64,000 nucleotides of DNA, from contig NZ_CP129137.1 of assembly GCF_030406905.1 (NCBI RefSeq), forward strand, positions 3,085,001 to 3,149,000. Reading direction: 5' to 3'. The DNA is from Streptomyces sp. HUAS CB01 (GTDB lineage Bacteria; Actinomycetota; Actinomycetes; Streptomycetales; Streptomycetaceae). Made by a program: the position numbers and the translations under genes. The first letter of the stretch is position 1. Every line of letters starts with the position of its first letter. Shown piece after piece: positions 28,564-37,862 of this stretch. The notes under the pieces were generated by a model, which was given only the letters and a program-made list of their open reading frames with translations, searched no databases and was not told where the DNA came from.

Positions 28564-29046
28564 TCCGCGGACGCGAGGGTCCGGTCCGCGGCCACGAAGA
28601 CCCGGGCCCTGCACACCGGGGCCGGCCGAGCACACGGCGGCGCTCTGGTCCTTCGCCCGGGGCGGCGCCCCGTCCTCTCGTGCAGGGAGGCGGGCTCGGC
28701 GCACCGCGGTCGCGGAGCCGGCGCGCTCGCGGCCGGGCGCGGCTGGGTCGGAAGCGCGGCGCGGCCGCACTCACGTGCGGGCCACGGAGGACGCCCGAGG
28801 CCGAGAGGGATCGCCCTCGGTGTGTCCGCCGCGCCCCGGCTCACGCCTCAACGGGCTCGCACCGCGTCGGCTCCCGATTCCCCCGCCCATGCACGCCCAA
28901 CGCTCTGACCTGCGACGTCGGCCGGCGAGCGGCCCGGAGTTCACCCGTTCGGCCCAGTGCGCCCCGGGCCCGCAGGCCGCGGCGGCGGGTCCGTTGGATC
29001 ATCGGCGGTGGGTACTGCGACAGACCACCGCGAGGACGGACACCAC
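28564..29046. other. Intergenic region upstream of the first LCP gene
   Basis: This is 483 bp with no convincing coding frame; frames on both strands are Arg/Pro/Ala-rich. It presumably carries the promoter for the LCP genes. GAGGA at 29032-29036 serves the GTG at 29047. No terminator or RNA gene was recognised. Confidence 0.45.
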
Positions 29047-30279
29047 GTGACCGACAGCGCCGGCACGCCCGCCGAACCGGACGACACCGCGGAGCACGCC
29101 GCCGGTGACGGCTCCGGCGCGGGCGGCGGAGGGCGCGGGAACGGCAACGGGAACGGGAAGAGGCGACGGCGCCGGAGTCTGCGGTGGGTCGCGCTCGGCG
29201 TCTCGCTCCTCGTCCTGCTGGTCTCGGGCGTCGGCTGGTGGCTCTACCGCAAGCTCGAGGCCAACATCACGACGGACCTGACCGCCGTGGAGGAACTGGA
29301 GCGCTACGACAAGGAACGGCCCCTGCCCGCGCCGCACGGCGCGCAGAACATCCTGCTCATCGGCTCGGACAGCCGCGCCGGCGCCGACAACGCCAAGTAC
29401 GGCCGCGACAAGGGCGTCCAGCGCTCCGACACCACGATCCTGCTGCACATCGCGGGCGACCGCCGCAGTGTGACCGCCGTGTCCGTGCCGCGCGACCTGC
29501 TGGTCGGCATCCCGAGCTGCCGTACCGCCCAGGGCACCCGCAGCCGGGCCCAGTACGCGCAGTTCAACTCGGCCTTCGCCCTCGGCGGAGCGGCGTGCAC
29601 GATCCGTACCGTGGAACGGCTCACCGGTGTCCGGGTCGACCACCACATGGTCGTCGACTTCCACGGCTTCAAGAGCATGGTCGACGCCGTGGGCGGGGTG
29701 ACGGTCTGCCTGCCGGCGTCCATCGACGACGCGGACGCGCATCTGCGGCTGAAGGCCGGCAAGCAGACCCTGAACGGCGAGCAGGCCCTCGGTTACGTCC
29801 GCGCCCGCAAGTCCCTCGGCAACGGCAGCGACACGGAACGCATGGACCGGCAGCAGCAGTTCCTCGGCGCGCTCTTCAACAAGGTGCAGAGCAACGGGGT
29901 CCTGCTCAACCCGGCCCGCCTCTACCCGGTGCTCGACGCGGCGACCCGGTCGCTCACCACCGATCCGGGCCTGGACTCCCTGAAGGACCTCTTCGACCTC
30001 GCCCGCTCCCTGCGCGGGGTGCCGACGGAGCGGGTGCAGTTCCTGACCGTGCCGCGCCGGTCCTACCCGTACGACCCCAACCGCGACGTCCTCGCGCAGC
30101 CGGCGGCGAGCAGGCTCTTCGAGCGGCTGCGCAAGGACGCCCCGGTGCGTGTGGTGCCCAAGGAGACCACGGCGAGCACCTCCGGGGACACGGAACGTGA
30201 CAGCGGGACGGGGTCGCAGAACCCTTCGGCGACGCCCACGTTCTCCGGCACCAACGCGACATCCGCCCTGTGCAAGTAA
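29047..30279 (+). CDS. LytR-CpsA-Psr (LCP) family protein 1
   Basis: This encodes 410 residues. A cytosolic Gly/Asn-rich basic tail (residues 1-45) leads into a single membrane segment at ~47-67. An extracytoplasmic LCP domain spans about residues 95-275. Conserved blocks are NILLIGSDSRAG, RSDTTILLHI, SVPRDLLVGIP and RMDRQQQFLGAL. LCP enzymes transfer lipid-linked glycopolymers such as teichoic acids or arabinogalactan onto peptidoglycan. The C-terminal ~30 residues are Ser/Thr-rich and there is no LytR_C domain. The GTG at 29047 was chosen for its GAGGA site. It is the first of five LCP genes within 10 kb. Confidence 0.93.
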   Translation: MTDSAGTPAEPDDTAEHAAGDGSGAGGGGRGNGNGNGKRRRRRSLRWVALGVSLLVLLVSGVGWWLYRKLEANITTDLTAVEELERYDKERPLPAPHGAQNILLIGSDSRAGADNAKYGRDKGVQRSDTTILLHIAGDRRSVTAVSVPRDLLVGIPSCRTAQGTRSRAQYAQFNSAFALGGAACTIRTVERLTGVRVDHHMVVDFHGFKSMVDAVGGVTVCLPASIDDADAHLRLKAGKQTLNGEQALGYVRARKSLGNGSDTERMDRQQQFLGALFNKVQSNGVLLNPARLYPVLDAATRSLTTDPGLDSLKDLFDLARSLRGVPTERVQFLTVPRRSYPYDPNRDVLAQPAASRLFERLRKDAPVRVVPKETTASTSGDTERDSGTGSQNPSATPTFSGTNATSALCK

Positions 30280-30511
30280 AGCCCTGCCCAAAGAGTCACA
30301 GGCAGTCCATGAAGATTGAGTGGATTGCCCGGTTGTAAGGGGCGTGGAATTTGTCACGGACGTCGCCCGGCGCTGAACTGGGCGGATAGTGTGACGCGAT
30401 CCGGTACATCCGGCCTGCCAGGCCGAGGTCGCACACAACCGGACCGACGAATCGAGCGTCTCCCGGGGGGAGGGACGCCGCGCGTGGCACCGACGGAGGA
30501 CTCAAGCAACC

Positions 30512-32242
30512 GTGGATGCGCAGAGCCGTGGGCAGGCGGACGAGATCGACCCCGCCGACCAGTGGGTACTCAACCCGCAGACGGGTAATTACGAGCTGCG
30601 ACTGGATCGTTCCGCTCCGAAGCCGGCCTCCTCCCGCTCCGCCGGCGCCGCCTCGTCGAGAACTGCCGGCCGCCGCGGCCCTTCCGGTGCCACTCCCGCG
30701 ACCGCCGAGGTTCCGGGGCAGCGCTCACGGCGCTCCGCGCGCGGCGGCAATCCGCCCGGCGGCGACGGCGGACGCGGTGCGCAGCAGACCGCCGCGGGAC
30801 GCCGGAAGCGCAAGACGCAGAAGAGCCGGAAGAAGAAGGCGATGCTGTGGACGGGCGGCGTGATGGCCTTCGTCCTCATCGCCGGCTCGGGCTTCGCGTA
30901 CTACCTGTACGACCGGCTCAACGGGAACCTCAACACGGTGGACGTCGGTGACGCCGGTTCAAAGGGCATCACCAAGGACGGCCCCGTCAACATCCTTCTC
31001 CTCGGCACCGACAAGCGCACTGGCTCGGGCAACGAGGGGTACGGCGACAAGGGCAGCAGCGGCCACGCCGACACGACGTTCCTCTTCCACGTCTCCGAGG
31101 ACCGCACCAACGCGACCGCGCTGAGCATTCCGCGCGACCTCATCACCGACATCCCGGACTGCCCCACGAAGCAGCCCGACGGCTCGACCAAGATAATCAA
31201 GGGTTCCCAGAACGTCCGTTTCAACGAGAGCTTCGGCGTCGGGGGCCGCGACCCGGGCTGCACGATGCGCACGATCAAGCAGATGACGGGCGTTCCGGTC
31301 GACCACTTCATGATGGCCGACTTCAACGCGGTGAAGACGCTCTCGACCGCCGTCGGCGGCGTGGAGATCTGCCTGGCCAAGCCCATCAAGGACAAGGATT
31401 CCAAGCTGGATCTGCCGGCCGGTACGCAGAAGGTCGCGGGCGAGGACGCGCTCGCCTTCGTCCGCAACCGGCACGGCCTCGGCAACGAGAGCGACCTCGA
31501 CCGCATCAAGCAGCAGCAGCAGTTCGTGGCGTCGATGATCCGGCAGATGAAGGAAGACACGCTCGGCAACCCGAAGAAGATGTTCGCGGTCGCGGAGGCC
31601 GCGACCGAGGCGCTCACCGTCGACAGCGCGATCGGTGACATCCCCAAGCTGACGGCGATGGCCCAGGAACTCGGCAAGATCGACGTCAAGCACATCAGCT
31701 TCGCGACGGTGCCGGTGGTCGACAACACGGACGGTGCGACCGTCCTCCTCGACCAGGTCAAGGCGCCGCAGGTGTTCAGCATGCTCCAGAACGACATCTC
31801 CTTCACCGAGGTCAAGAAGAAGGAGTCCGCGGCCAAGAACAAGCAGGCCGCTCTGCTCAAGGGCCCGCGGGCCGACGCCTCCGCGGTCCGGGTCGACGTC
31901 TACAACGGCAGCGACACCCCGGGAGCGGCGCAGAAGACGCTCAACTGGCTGCAGGTGGAGAAGGGCGTGCTCAAGTCCACCAACAAGAGCAACGCCCCGG
32001 AGAAGACGGCCAGGACGACACTGGAGTACGCGCCGAACCAGGCCGATCAGGCCCGTAAGCTCGCGGATCTCATGGGGCTGCCCGCCACGGCGCTCAAGCC
32101 CGGTACGGAGGACGCCGAGGGCACGGAGGCGATGGTCCTCACGCTCGGTGCCGATTTCAAGGGCGCGGGGGTGCCCATCACCGCACCGGCGAAGGCGCCG
32201 GTGGACAAGGTCGAAGCAGACAAGCAGGTGTGCGCCAAGTGA
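30512..32242 (+). CDS. LCP family protein 2 with LytR C-terminal domain
   Basis: This encodes 576 residues. A long basic, disordered cytosolic region (~1-110, ending KRKTQKSRKKKAM) is followed by a membrane segment at ~113-132 and an LCP domain at ~155-350. The LCP blocks are NILLLGTDKRTGSG, HADTTFLFHVSEDR, SIPRDLITDIPDC and DRIKQQQQF. A LytR_C domain (~455-550) begins RVDVYNGSDTPGAAQKTL. Expected to attach glycopolymers to peptidoglycan outside the membrane. The GTG at 30512 is preceded by GGAGGA (30495-30500). The 232-bp gap from LCP1 may hold a promoter, so co-transcription is uncertain. Confidence 0.94.
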   Translation: MDAQSRGQADEIDPADQWVLNPQTGNYELRLDRSAPKPASSRSAGAASSRTAGRRGPSGATPATAEVPGQRSRRSARGGNPPGGDGGRGAQQTAAGRRKRKTQKSRKKKAMLWTGGVMAFVLIAGSGFAYYLYDRLNGNLNTVDVGDAGSKGITKDGPVNILLLGTDKRTGSGNEGYGDKGSSGHADTTFLFHVSEDRTNATALSIPRDLITDIPDCPTKQPDGSTKIIKGSQNVRFNESFGVGGRDPGCTMRTIKQMTGVPVDHFMMADFNAVKTLSTAVGGVEICLAKPIKDKDSKLDLPAGTQKVAGEDALAFVRNRHGLGNESDLDRIKQQQQFVASMIRQMKEDTLGNPKKMFAVAEAATEALTVDSAIGDIPKLTAMAQELGKIDVKHISFATVPVVDNTDGATVLLDQVKAPQVFSMLQNDISFTEVKKKESAAKNKQAALLKGPRADASAVRVDVYNGSDTPGAAQKTLNWLQVEKGVLKSTNKSNAPEKTARTTLEYAPNQADQARKLADLMGLPATALKPGTEDAEGTEAMVLTLGADFKGAGVPITAPAKAPVDKVEADKQVCAK

Positions 32243-32291
32243 CCCCGGAGCACCGGGTCGCACGGCGCGCCTGAAGACAGGGGGGCCAGGG

Positions 32292-33989
32292 GTGGGACGG
32301 AGCAGCGTGCAAGGGGAGGACACGCGGGAGCGTGTCGGGCACGCGGGAGAGCAGGGCCGGGCCGGCAGCCGCAGCGTGGAGGAGCGGGGCGGTGCCGCCG
32401 GCACGGACGACGGCGGGGAGGGGTCCTCACCCTCCGCCGCCCCGGCCGGCGGGAGCGGCCGACGTACCCGGCCGCGCGGCAATCCGGGCGGCCCGGGAAG
32501 ACGCGGCAGACGCCGGACGCTCCGGTGGGTCGCCTCCGTGCTCTCGCTGCTGATACTCGGGACGGCGGGGGCCGGTTACCTCTACTACGAGCACCTCAAC
32601 GCCAACATCAAGACGGACGACCTGAACCTCGGCAAGAACGGGATGGCCGACCACAAGGCGAACGCCGCCGGCCAGACACCGCTGAACATCCTGCTGATCG
32701 GATCGGACGCACGCGACTCGGCGGCGAACAAGGCACTCGGCGGCGCCAGGGACAGCTTCGACGGGCCCCCGCTGGCGGATGTGCAGATGCTCGTCCATCT
32801 GTCCGCCGACCGCAGCAACATGTCGGTGATCAGCATGCCCCGCGACACCGTCCTGAAGATCCCGGAGTGCACGGACCGCAACGGCAAGGTGTTCAGGGCG
32901 ACCGGCTGGACGCTCACCAACGAGTCCCTCCAGCGCGGCGGGCCCGGCTGCACGGTGGCCACCTGGTACAAGCTGACCGGCATCACCATCGACCACTTCA
33001 TGCAGGTCGACTTCGCCGGCGTCGTGTCCATGGCCGACGCGATCGGCGGCGTACCCGTCTGCGTCCGGCAGAACGTCCACTCCCGCAACAGCACCGGGCA
33101 GGGCTCCGGGCTCAAGCTGAAGGCGGGGACGACCTCGGTCAAGGGCGAGCAGGCGCTGCAGTGGCTGCGCACGCGCTACGGCTTCAAGGACGGCACCGAC
33201 CTGGCCCGTACGGAAGCCCAGCACATGTACATGAACTCGATGGTGCGTGAGCTGCGCAAGAGCACCAAGCTCACCGACCCCGCCAAGCTGCGGAACCTGG
33301 CCGAGGCGGCCACGTCCGCGCTCACGGTCGACGCGGGTCTGGACACGGTGGCGAAGCTGTACGACCTCGCCGAGGAGTTCAAGCAGGTCCCGACCGAGCG
33401 CATCACGATGACGACGATGCCCAACTTCTACACCCAGCGGCCCCGGTTCGCGGGCAAGGTCGAACCCCTGCAGCCGGACGCCGAGCAGGTGTTCCGCATG
33501 GTGCGTGAGGACATCCCGCTCGACGGCAAGGCGTCCAAGCGCAAGGCGCCGGCCGCGCCCGCGGACCCCGCCGCGGCGCCGGGCGACATCGGTGTGAGCG
33601 TGCAGAACGGCACCTACACGGACGAGCTGGGGGCGGCGAGGGGCCGCGCGACGGAGGTCGCGGGTGTCCTCTCCGGCAAGGGCTTCACCCGGGCGACGGC
33701 GGACAGGCAGACCAACCCGCAGGACCGGACCGCGGTGTTCTACCCGAGCGCGGAACTCGCGGGCGACGCGCAGGCGGTCGCCAAGGCCGTCGGACTGCCC
33801 GTGTCGTCGGTGAGGAAGTCCACGGACGTCTCACGCGTGACGCTGGTGGTGGGCGCGGACTGGCGCGAGGGCGCCGCCTACCCGAAGTCCGCGGCCAAGG
33901 ACGACGGCAAGGCCCCGTCGTCGGCGAATCCGCTCAGCGCCGGCAACACCAAGGCCTGCATGCCCGTGCAGCCCGGGTTCACCTGGTAG
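32292..33989 (+). CDS. LCP family protein 3 with LytR C-terminal domain
   Basis: This encodes about 565 residues. An N-terminal cytosolic region of ~77 residues, charged and Gly/Arg-rich, leads to a membrane segment (TLRWVASVLSLLILGTAGAG). The LCP domain has NILLIGSDARDS, ADVQMLVHLSADR and SMPRDTVLKIPEC, with a LytR_C-type region near GVSVQNGTYTDELGAARG. A hydrophobic C-terminal end reads MPVQPGFTW. The role is as for the other LCP proteins. It starts about 50 bp after LCP2 and probably forms an operon with it. GTG 32292 was chosen; GTG 32307 in the same frame is an alternative. The hairpin at 34102-34136 ends the transcript. Confidence 0.92.
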   Translation: MGRSSVQGEDTRERVGHAGEQGRAGSRSVEERGGAAGTDDGGEGSSPSAAPAGGSGRRTRPRGNPGGPGRRGRRRTLRWVASVLSLLILGTAGAGYLYYEHLNANIKTDDLNLGKNGMADHKANAAGQTPLNILLIGSDARDSAANKALGGARDSFDGPPLADVQMLVHLSADRSNMSVISMPRDTVLKIPECTDRNGKVFRATGWTLTNESLQRGGPGCTVATWYKLTGITIDHFMQVDFAGVVSMADAIGGVPVCVRQNVHSRNSTGQGSGLKLKAGTTSVKGEQALQWLRTRYGFKDGTDLARTEAQHMYMNSMVRELRKSTKLTDPAKLRNLAEAATSALTVDAGLDTVAKLYDLAEEFKQVPTERITMTTMPNFYTQRPRFAGKVEPLQPDAEQVFRMVREDIPLDGKASKRKAPAAPADPAAAPGDIGVSVQNGTYTDELGAARGRATEVAGVLSGKGFTRATADRQTNPQDRTAVFYPSAELAGDAQAVAKAVGLPVSSVRKSTDVSRVTLVVGADWREGAAYPKSAAKDDGKAPSSANPLSAGNTKACMPVQPGFTW

Positions 33990-34101
33990 CCCGCGGCTGG
34001 GCCCTGTGCTCCGTTCACCCGGGGGCCCGCGGCTGCACCCGGTGGTCCGCCGGCGGCGGCCGTCCCGTACGGCTCCGCACGGCGGCTGATTCCTCGGGAA
34101 C

Positions 34102-34136
34102 GGGCCCGGCCGATGCGCTGCGCATCGGCCGGGCCC
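34102..34136. terminator. Bidirectional hairpin terminator between LCP3 and the GT2 gene
   Basis: A perfect 16-bp inverted repeat GGGCCCGGCCGATGCG (34102-34117) / complement (34121-34136) has a 3-nt loop. It lies between the convergent LCP3 and glycosyltransferase genes. Confidence 0.88.
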
Positions 34137-34161
34137 CGTGCTTCGCCGTCGTCCCGCGGCG

Positions 34162-35199
34162 TCAGGCCTGCGTCGGCGCCTTCACCGCCGGCCGGCGGCT
34201 CTCGATGACCTTCCTCGCCAGCGAGCGCGGGCTCGTCAGGAAGCCGAAGCCCCACGACATGTGCATGGTCGCCAGCGCCAACGGGATCCGGACGCGGGCC
34301 TTCCACGGAAGGCCGCTGCCCGCCGGGAGCGAGCCCGCCGTGATCGCCGCGAGGTAGCCGCCGGGGATCACGAAGCCGAGCGGGGTCAGCGTCGCGCCCA
34401 CCACCAGGCCGGCGGCGATCGCGCAGACGGCGGTCGGCGGGGCGAGGTAGCGGAGGTTGATCGAGCCGGAGTGGTAGCGGGCGACGACATGGCGCCAGCG
34501 GCCGTAGTCCTTGTACTGCTTGGCGAGCGCCTTCACCGACGGGCGCGGCCGGTACTGGACCCTGAGCTCGGGCGAGAACCAGATGAGGCCGCCCGCCTCG
34601 CGGATGCGGAAGTTCAGCTCCCAGTCCTGGGCGCGGATGAACTCCTCGTTGTAGCCGCCCTGCTGCTCCAGTGCCTCGCGGCGGAAGACGCCCAGGTACA
34701 CGGTCTCGGCGGGGCCCGCCTCACCGCCGGTGTGGAAGGCGGCGTTGCCGACGCCGATCTTCGAGGTCATCGCCGCGGCGACGGCGTGCTCCCAGTCGTT
34801 CTCGCCCTCGGCGTGCATGACTCCGCCGACGTTCTGCGCACCGGTCTCCTCCAGGAGCCGGACGGCGGTCGCGATGTAGTTCGGCGACAGCATGCCGTGT
34901 CCGTCGACGCGGACGACGATCGGGTGGCGGGACGCCTTGATCGCGGCGTTGAGCGCCGCGGGCGTACGGCCGGTGGGGTTGGGGACCGTGTGCACCCGGC
35001 CCCAGGGATTCGACGCCGTCTCGCGCACCAGCTCGGCGGCGATCTCGTCGGTGCGGTCCGTCGACGGGCCGAGCGCGATCACCACCTCCATCTCGCCTGC
35101 GTAGTCCTGCTGCAGGATGTGGCGGACGGCGTCGCGCAGATGACGTTCCTCGTTGAGGACCGGCATGATCACGGAGACGGCGGGCGGGGCGGCTGGCAT
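34162..35199 (-). CDS. Glycosyltransferase family 2 with C-terminal membrane segments
   Basis: This encodes 345 residues. The GT-A domain begins SVIMPVLNEERHLRDAV, with VVRVDGHGMLSPNYI carrying the metal-binding DxH-type motif, QGGYNEEFIRAQDWELNFRI as the acceptor-side block, and a YRPRPSVKALAKQYKDYGRW signature. Two or three hydrophobic segments follow near residues 255-300. The type resembles succinoglycan ExoA-like transferases. It probably acts at the inner membrane face on lipid-linked intermediates. It lies between LCP genes but on the opposite strand. ATG 35199 follows GAGGAA. Confidence 0.92.
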   Translation of the reverse strand: MPAAPPAVSVIMPVLNEERHLRDAVRHILQQDYAGEMEVVIALGPSTDRTDEIAAELVRETASNPWGRVHTVPNPTGRTPAALNAAIKASRHPIVVRVDGHGMLSPNYIATAVRLLEETGAQNVGGVMHAEGENDWEHAVAAAMTSKIGVGNAAFHTGGEAGPAETVYLGVFRREALEQQGGYNEEFIRAQDWELNFRIREAGGLIWFSPELRVQYRPRPSVKALAKQYKDYGRWRHVVARYHSGSINLRYLAPPTAVCAIAAGLVVGATLTPLGFVIPGGYLAAITAGSLPAGSGLPWKARVRIPLALATMHMSWGFGFLTSPRSLARKVIESRRPAVKAPTQA

Positions 35200-35387
35200 G
35201 AGTTCCTCGGGGTCCTGGGGTCGTCCCCCGGGAGACAACGGCCTCGGGGAGACAGCGGCGTCGCCCGCCACGTTACCGCGAACGGGGGACACCGATGCGC
35301 GCCTCCCCTCGGCCTCCCCCTGCCGCAGATCGTATGGGCCTACGGTGCTCAGGATCACCGGTCTGCTGCCCCGCGGAGGTGCCCCTC

Positions 35388-36947
35388 GTGCCCACACCGC
35401 CCCGCTCGCCCCGTCCGCGACCGGCGGCGGCCCGTTCGAGGCCGGTTCCCGGGCCGACGGCGGGCCGCCCGAGACCGGCGGCACAGCGGCAGGCGGCGGG
35501 GAGGAACCGCCGGGGGCCGGCCCCGCGCCCCCGTGGGCGGGGGCAGGAGGAGCGGCCCCGCTGGGGGATGCGGGTGGTGACGACCCTCTCGGTGCTCGTG
35601 CTCGGCGTGGGTGGCATCGGTCACGCCCTGGTGACCGGGCTGGACAGCGGCATCGGCCGGGTCGACCCGTTCAAGGACATGAAGAACCGGCCGGAGGACG
35701 GGAACGGGATGAACATCCTGCTCGTCGGCACCGACGGCCGGGACACGATCACCAAGGAGGAGCGGCACCGGTACCGGCTCGGCGGCGCCCCCTGCCGCTG
35801 CACCGACACGGTCATGCTGGTGCACATCTCCGAGGACCGGGAGCGGGCGAGCATCGTCAGCCTCCCCCGTGACTCGTACGCGGAGATCCCCGCCCACACG
35901 GACCTCACCACCGGCAGGAAGCACGGACGGCACGCGGTGAAGCTGAACGCCGCGTACGCGGAGGGCGGGCCCGCGCTGACCGTACGGACCGTCGAGGACC
36001 TGACGAAGGTGAAGGTGGACCACTACCTCGAGGTCGACTTCCGCAGCTTCATGAAGACCGTCGACGCGGTCGGCGGGGTGGAGGTCTGCACGGTCCGGCC
36101 GATGAAGGACACCCACTCCGGCCTCGACCTCAAGGCGGGCACGCACCGGCTGGACGGCGCGCGGGCACTGCAGTACGTGCGGGCGCGCCATGTCGACGGG
36201 GCGGCCGACCTGGGGCGGATGCAGCGGCAGCAGCGGTTCGTCGCGGCGCTCGTGCAGCAGGCCACCGGCAGCGGGGTGCTGCTGAACCCGGTGAAGTTCC
36301 GCCAGGTCGGCACGGCGGCGCTGAACTCCGTACGGGCCGACCGGGGCTTCGGCACCGACCAGTTGCTCACGCTCGGCAAGGCGATGCGGAGCTTCACACC
36401 GGCGTCCACGGAGTTCGTCTCCGTGCCCGTCAAGGACCCGAGCTTCCCGGTGAAGGGCGTCGGCTCGACGGTGAAATGGGACCCGGTGAAGGCGGAGCGG
36501 CTCTTCCGCGCCCTGCGCGAGGACAGGCCGCTCGCGCCGGAGCGCCCGCGGGAGGAGGCGTCCGCCCGTGCCACCAAGGTCGTCGACGTCCCGCCGAAGC
36601 AGATCCGGGTGCAGGTCTACAACGGGACGCAGCTGGACGGGCTCGGCTCCCGGGTGGACAGCGCCCTGAAGGCGACCGGGTTCGACACCACGCGGGCCCC
36701 GCTGAACGGCAGCGACCGCAGCGTGAAGCGGACCTTCATCACCTACGACCCGCGATGGGACCGCTCGGCGAGGTCCCTGGCGGTGGCGCTGCCCGGCGCC
36801 GAGCTGCGCCCCGTGAAGGGCCAGGGCCCGACGCTGAAGGTGACGGCGGGCTCCGGCTTCACCTCGGTGACCCCGGTCCGGGCGGACACCCCGCGCGCCA
36901 GGGGCGTCTTCGGAGCGATCACCGGCGACGAGGTCCTCTGCCGCTGA
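35388..36947 (+). CDS. LCP family protein 4 with LytR C-terminal domain
   Basis: This encodes 519 residues. A Pro/Arg-rich cytosolic tail (~1-60) is followed by a membrane segment (RVVTTLSVLVLGVGGIGHAL). The LCP domain includes NILLVGTDGRDT, TDTVMLVHISEDR, SLPRDSYAEIPAHTD and RMQRQQRFVAAL. A C-terminal LytR_C domain begins QIRVQVYNGTQLDGLGSRVD. The GTG at 35388 has GGAGG eight bases upstream and is preferred over the GTG at 35379. The conserved charged and Arg residues of the LCP pyrophosphate pocket appear present. It is divergent from the GT2 gene across 188 bp. Confidence 0.93.
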   Translation: MPTPPRSPRPRPAAARSRPVPGPTAGRPRPAAQRQAAGRNRRGPAPRPRGRGQEERPRWGMRVVTTLSVLVLGVGGIGHALVTGLDSGIGRVDPFKDMKNRPEDGNGMNILLVGTDGRDTITKEERHRYRLGGAPCRCTDTVMLVHISEDRERASIVSLPRDSYAEIPAHTDLTTGRKHGRHAVKLNAAYAEGGPALTVRTVEDLTKVKVDHYLEVDFRSFMKTVDAVGGVEVCTVRPMKDTHSGLDLKAGTHRLDGARALQYVRARHVDGAADLGRMQRQQRFVAALVQQATGSGVLLNPVKFRQVGTAALNSVRADRGFGTDQLLTLGKAMRSFTPASTEFVSVPVKDPSFPVKGVGSTVKWDPVKAERLFRALREDRPLAPERPREEASARATKVVDVPPKQIRVQVYNGTQLDGLGSRVDSALKATGFDTTRAPLNGSDRSVKRTFITYDPRWDRSARSLAVALPGAELRPVKGQGPTLKVTAGSGFTSVTPVRADTPRARGVFGAITGDEVLCR

Positions 36948-37194
36948 CGCCCCGGGGGCGGGGCGCCGGGCCGTCGACGGGCGGTTCCCGGGCACCGGGC
37001 GCGCGGCCGCCCGAACGCCTGAGCACCGGGGCCGCCGGGAGGGGACGGGACGCCCGGACGCCGGAGCGCCCCGGCCACCCCGGGCGCGTCGTTCCTCCCC
37101 GGCGAGGGCGCCGAGGAGGCCCCACACGTGACTTGACGCCGGCGCCGCGGAGGAGTCCGGCCCCGTGCACCGAGCGCGGGCCCCGGGGAGCGCG

Positions 37195-37743
37195 TCAGTC
37201 CTCGTACCCCTCGGCCGCGCGCCGCTCGCGGAGTTCCTTGATCGCGCGGCGTCGGGCCAGCCGGTGGGTGCGGCGGATCTGCGCCTCCTGGTAGCGCCGC
37301 TTGTCGCGCTCCGTCTCGGGGACCACCTGCGGGACGGGACGCGGCTTGCCGTCCGCGTCCACGGCGGCGAAGACCAGGTACGCGGAGCCGACCTGGGTCG
37401 CGGGGGTGGACTCGTTCCAGCGCTCGGCGAGCACCCGGACGCCGACCTCCATCGAGGACCGGCCGGTCCAGTTGACCTGGGCCTTCACATGCACGAGGTC
37501 CCCGACCCTGACCGGCTCCAGGAAGACCATCTCGTCCATGGAGGCCGTGACCGCCGGTCCGCCGGAGTGCCGGCCGGCGACGGCCCCCGCCGCGTCGTCC
37601 ACCAATTTCATGATCACTCCGCCGTGCACCGTCCCGAGAAGATTGGTGTCACTGTGCGTCATGATGTGGCTGAGGGTCGTACGCGAAGCCGATGTCGGCT
37701 TACCCGGAATATCGCTCTCCGGGCGCTGGGCCTGGTCTGTCAT
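37195..37743 (-). CDS. Acyl-CoA thioesterase (hotdog fold)
   Basis: This encodes 182 residues. The hotdog domain (~20-150) shows THSDTNLLGTVHGGVIMKLV, AVTASMDEMVFLEPVRVGDL and SSMEVGVRVLAE, as in YciA/cytosolic acyl-CoA hydrolases. It is expected to hydrolyse acyl-CoA to free acid and CoA in the cytosol. A basic C-terminal helix (RRYQEAQIRRTHRLARRRA) is typical of the Streptomyces proteins. ATG 37743 is used; GTG 37752 is an alternative with a poorer site. It is divergent from the fifth LCP gene. Confidence 0.92.
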   Translation of the reverse strand: MTDQAQRPESDIPGKPTSASRTTLSHIMTHSDTNLLGTVHGGVIMKLVDDAAGAVAGRHSGGPAVTASMDEMVFLEPVRVGDLVHVKAQVNWTGRSSMEVGVRVLAERWNESTPATQVGSAYLVFAAVDADGKPRPVPQVVPETERDKRRYQEAQIRRTHRLARRRAIKELRERRAAEGYED

Positions 37744-37862
37744 GCCCTCCACCCTATGCGGGCCCCCGAGCGCCGCCGCATTGCATCAGGTTCGCAACAG
37801 CCCCGGTGCGATTCGTCACCCGCCCTGTCGGGCTTTCGGCCACGGCCTGCACACTGTTCCGC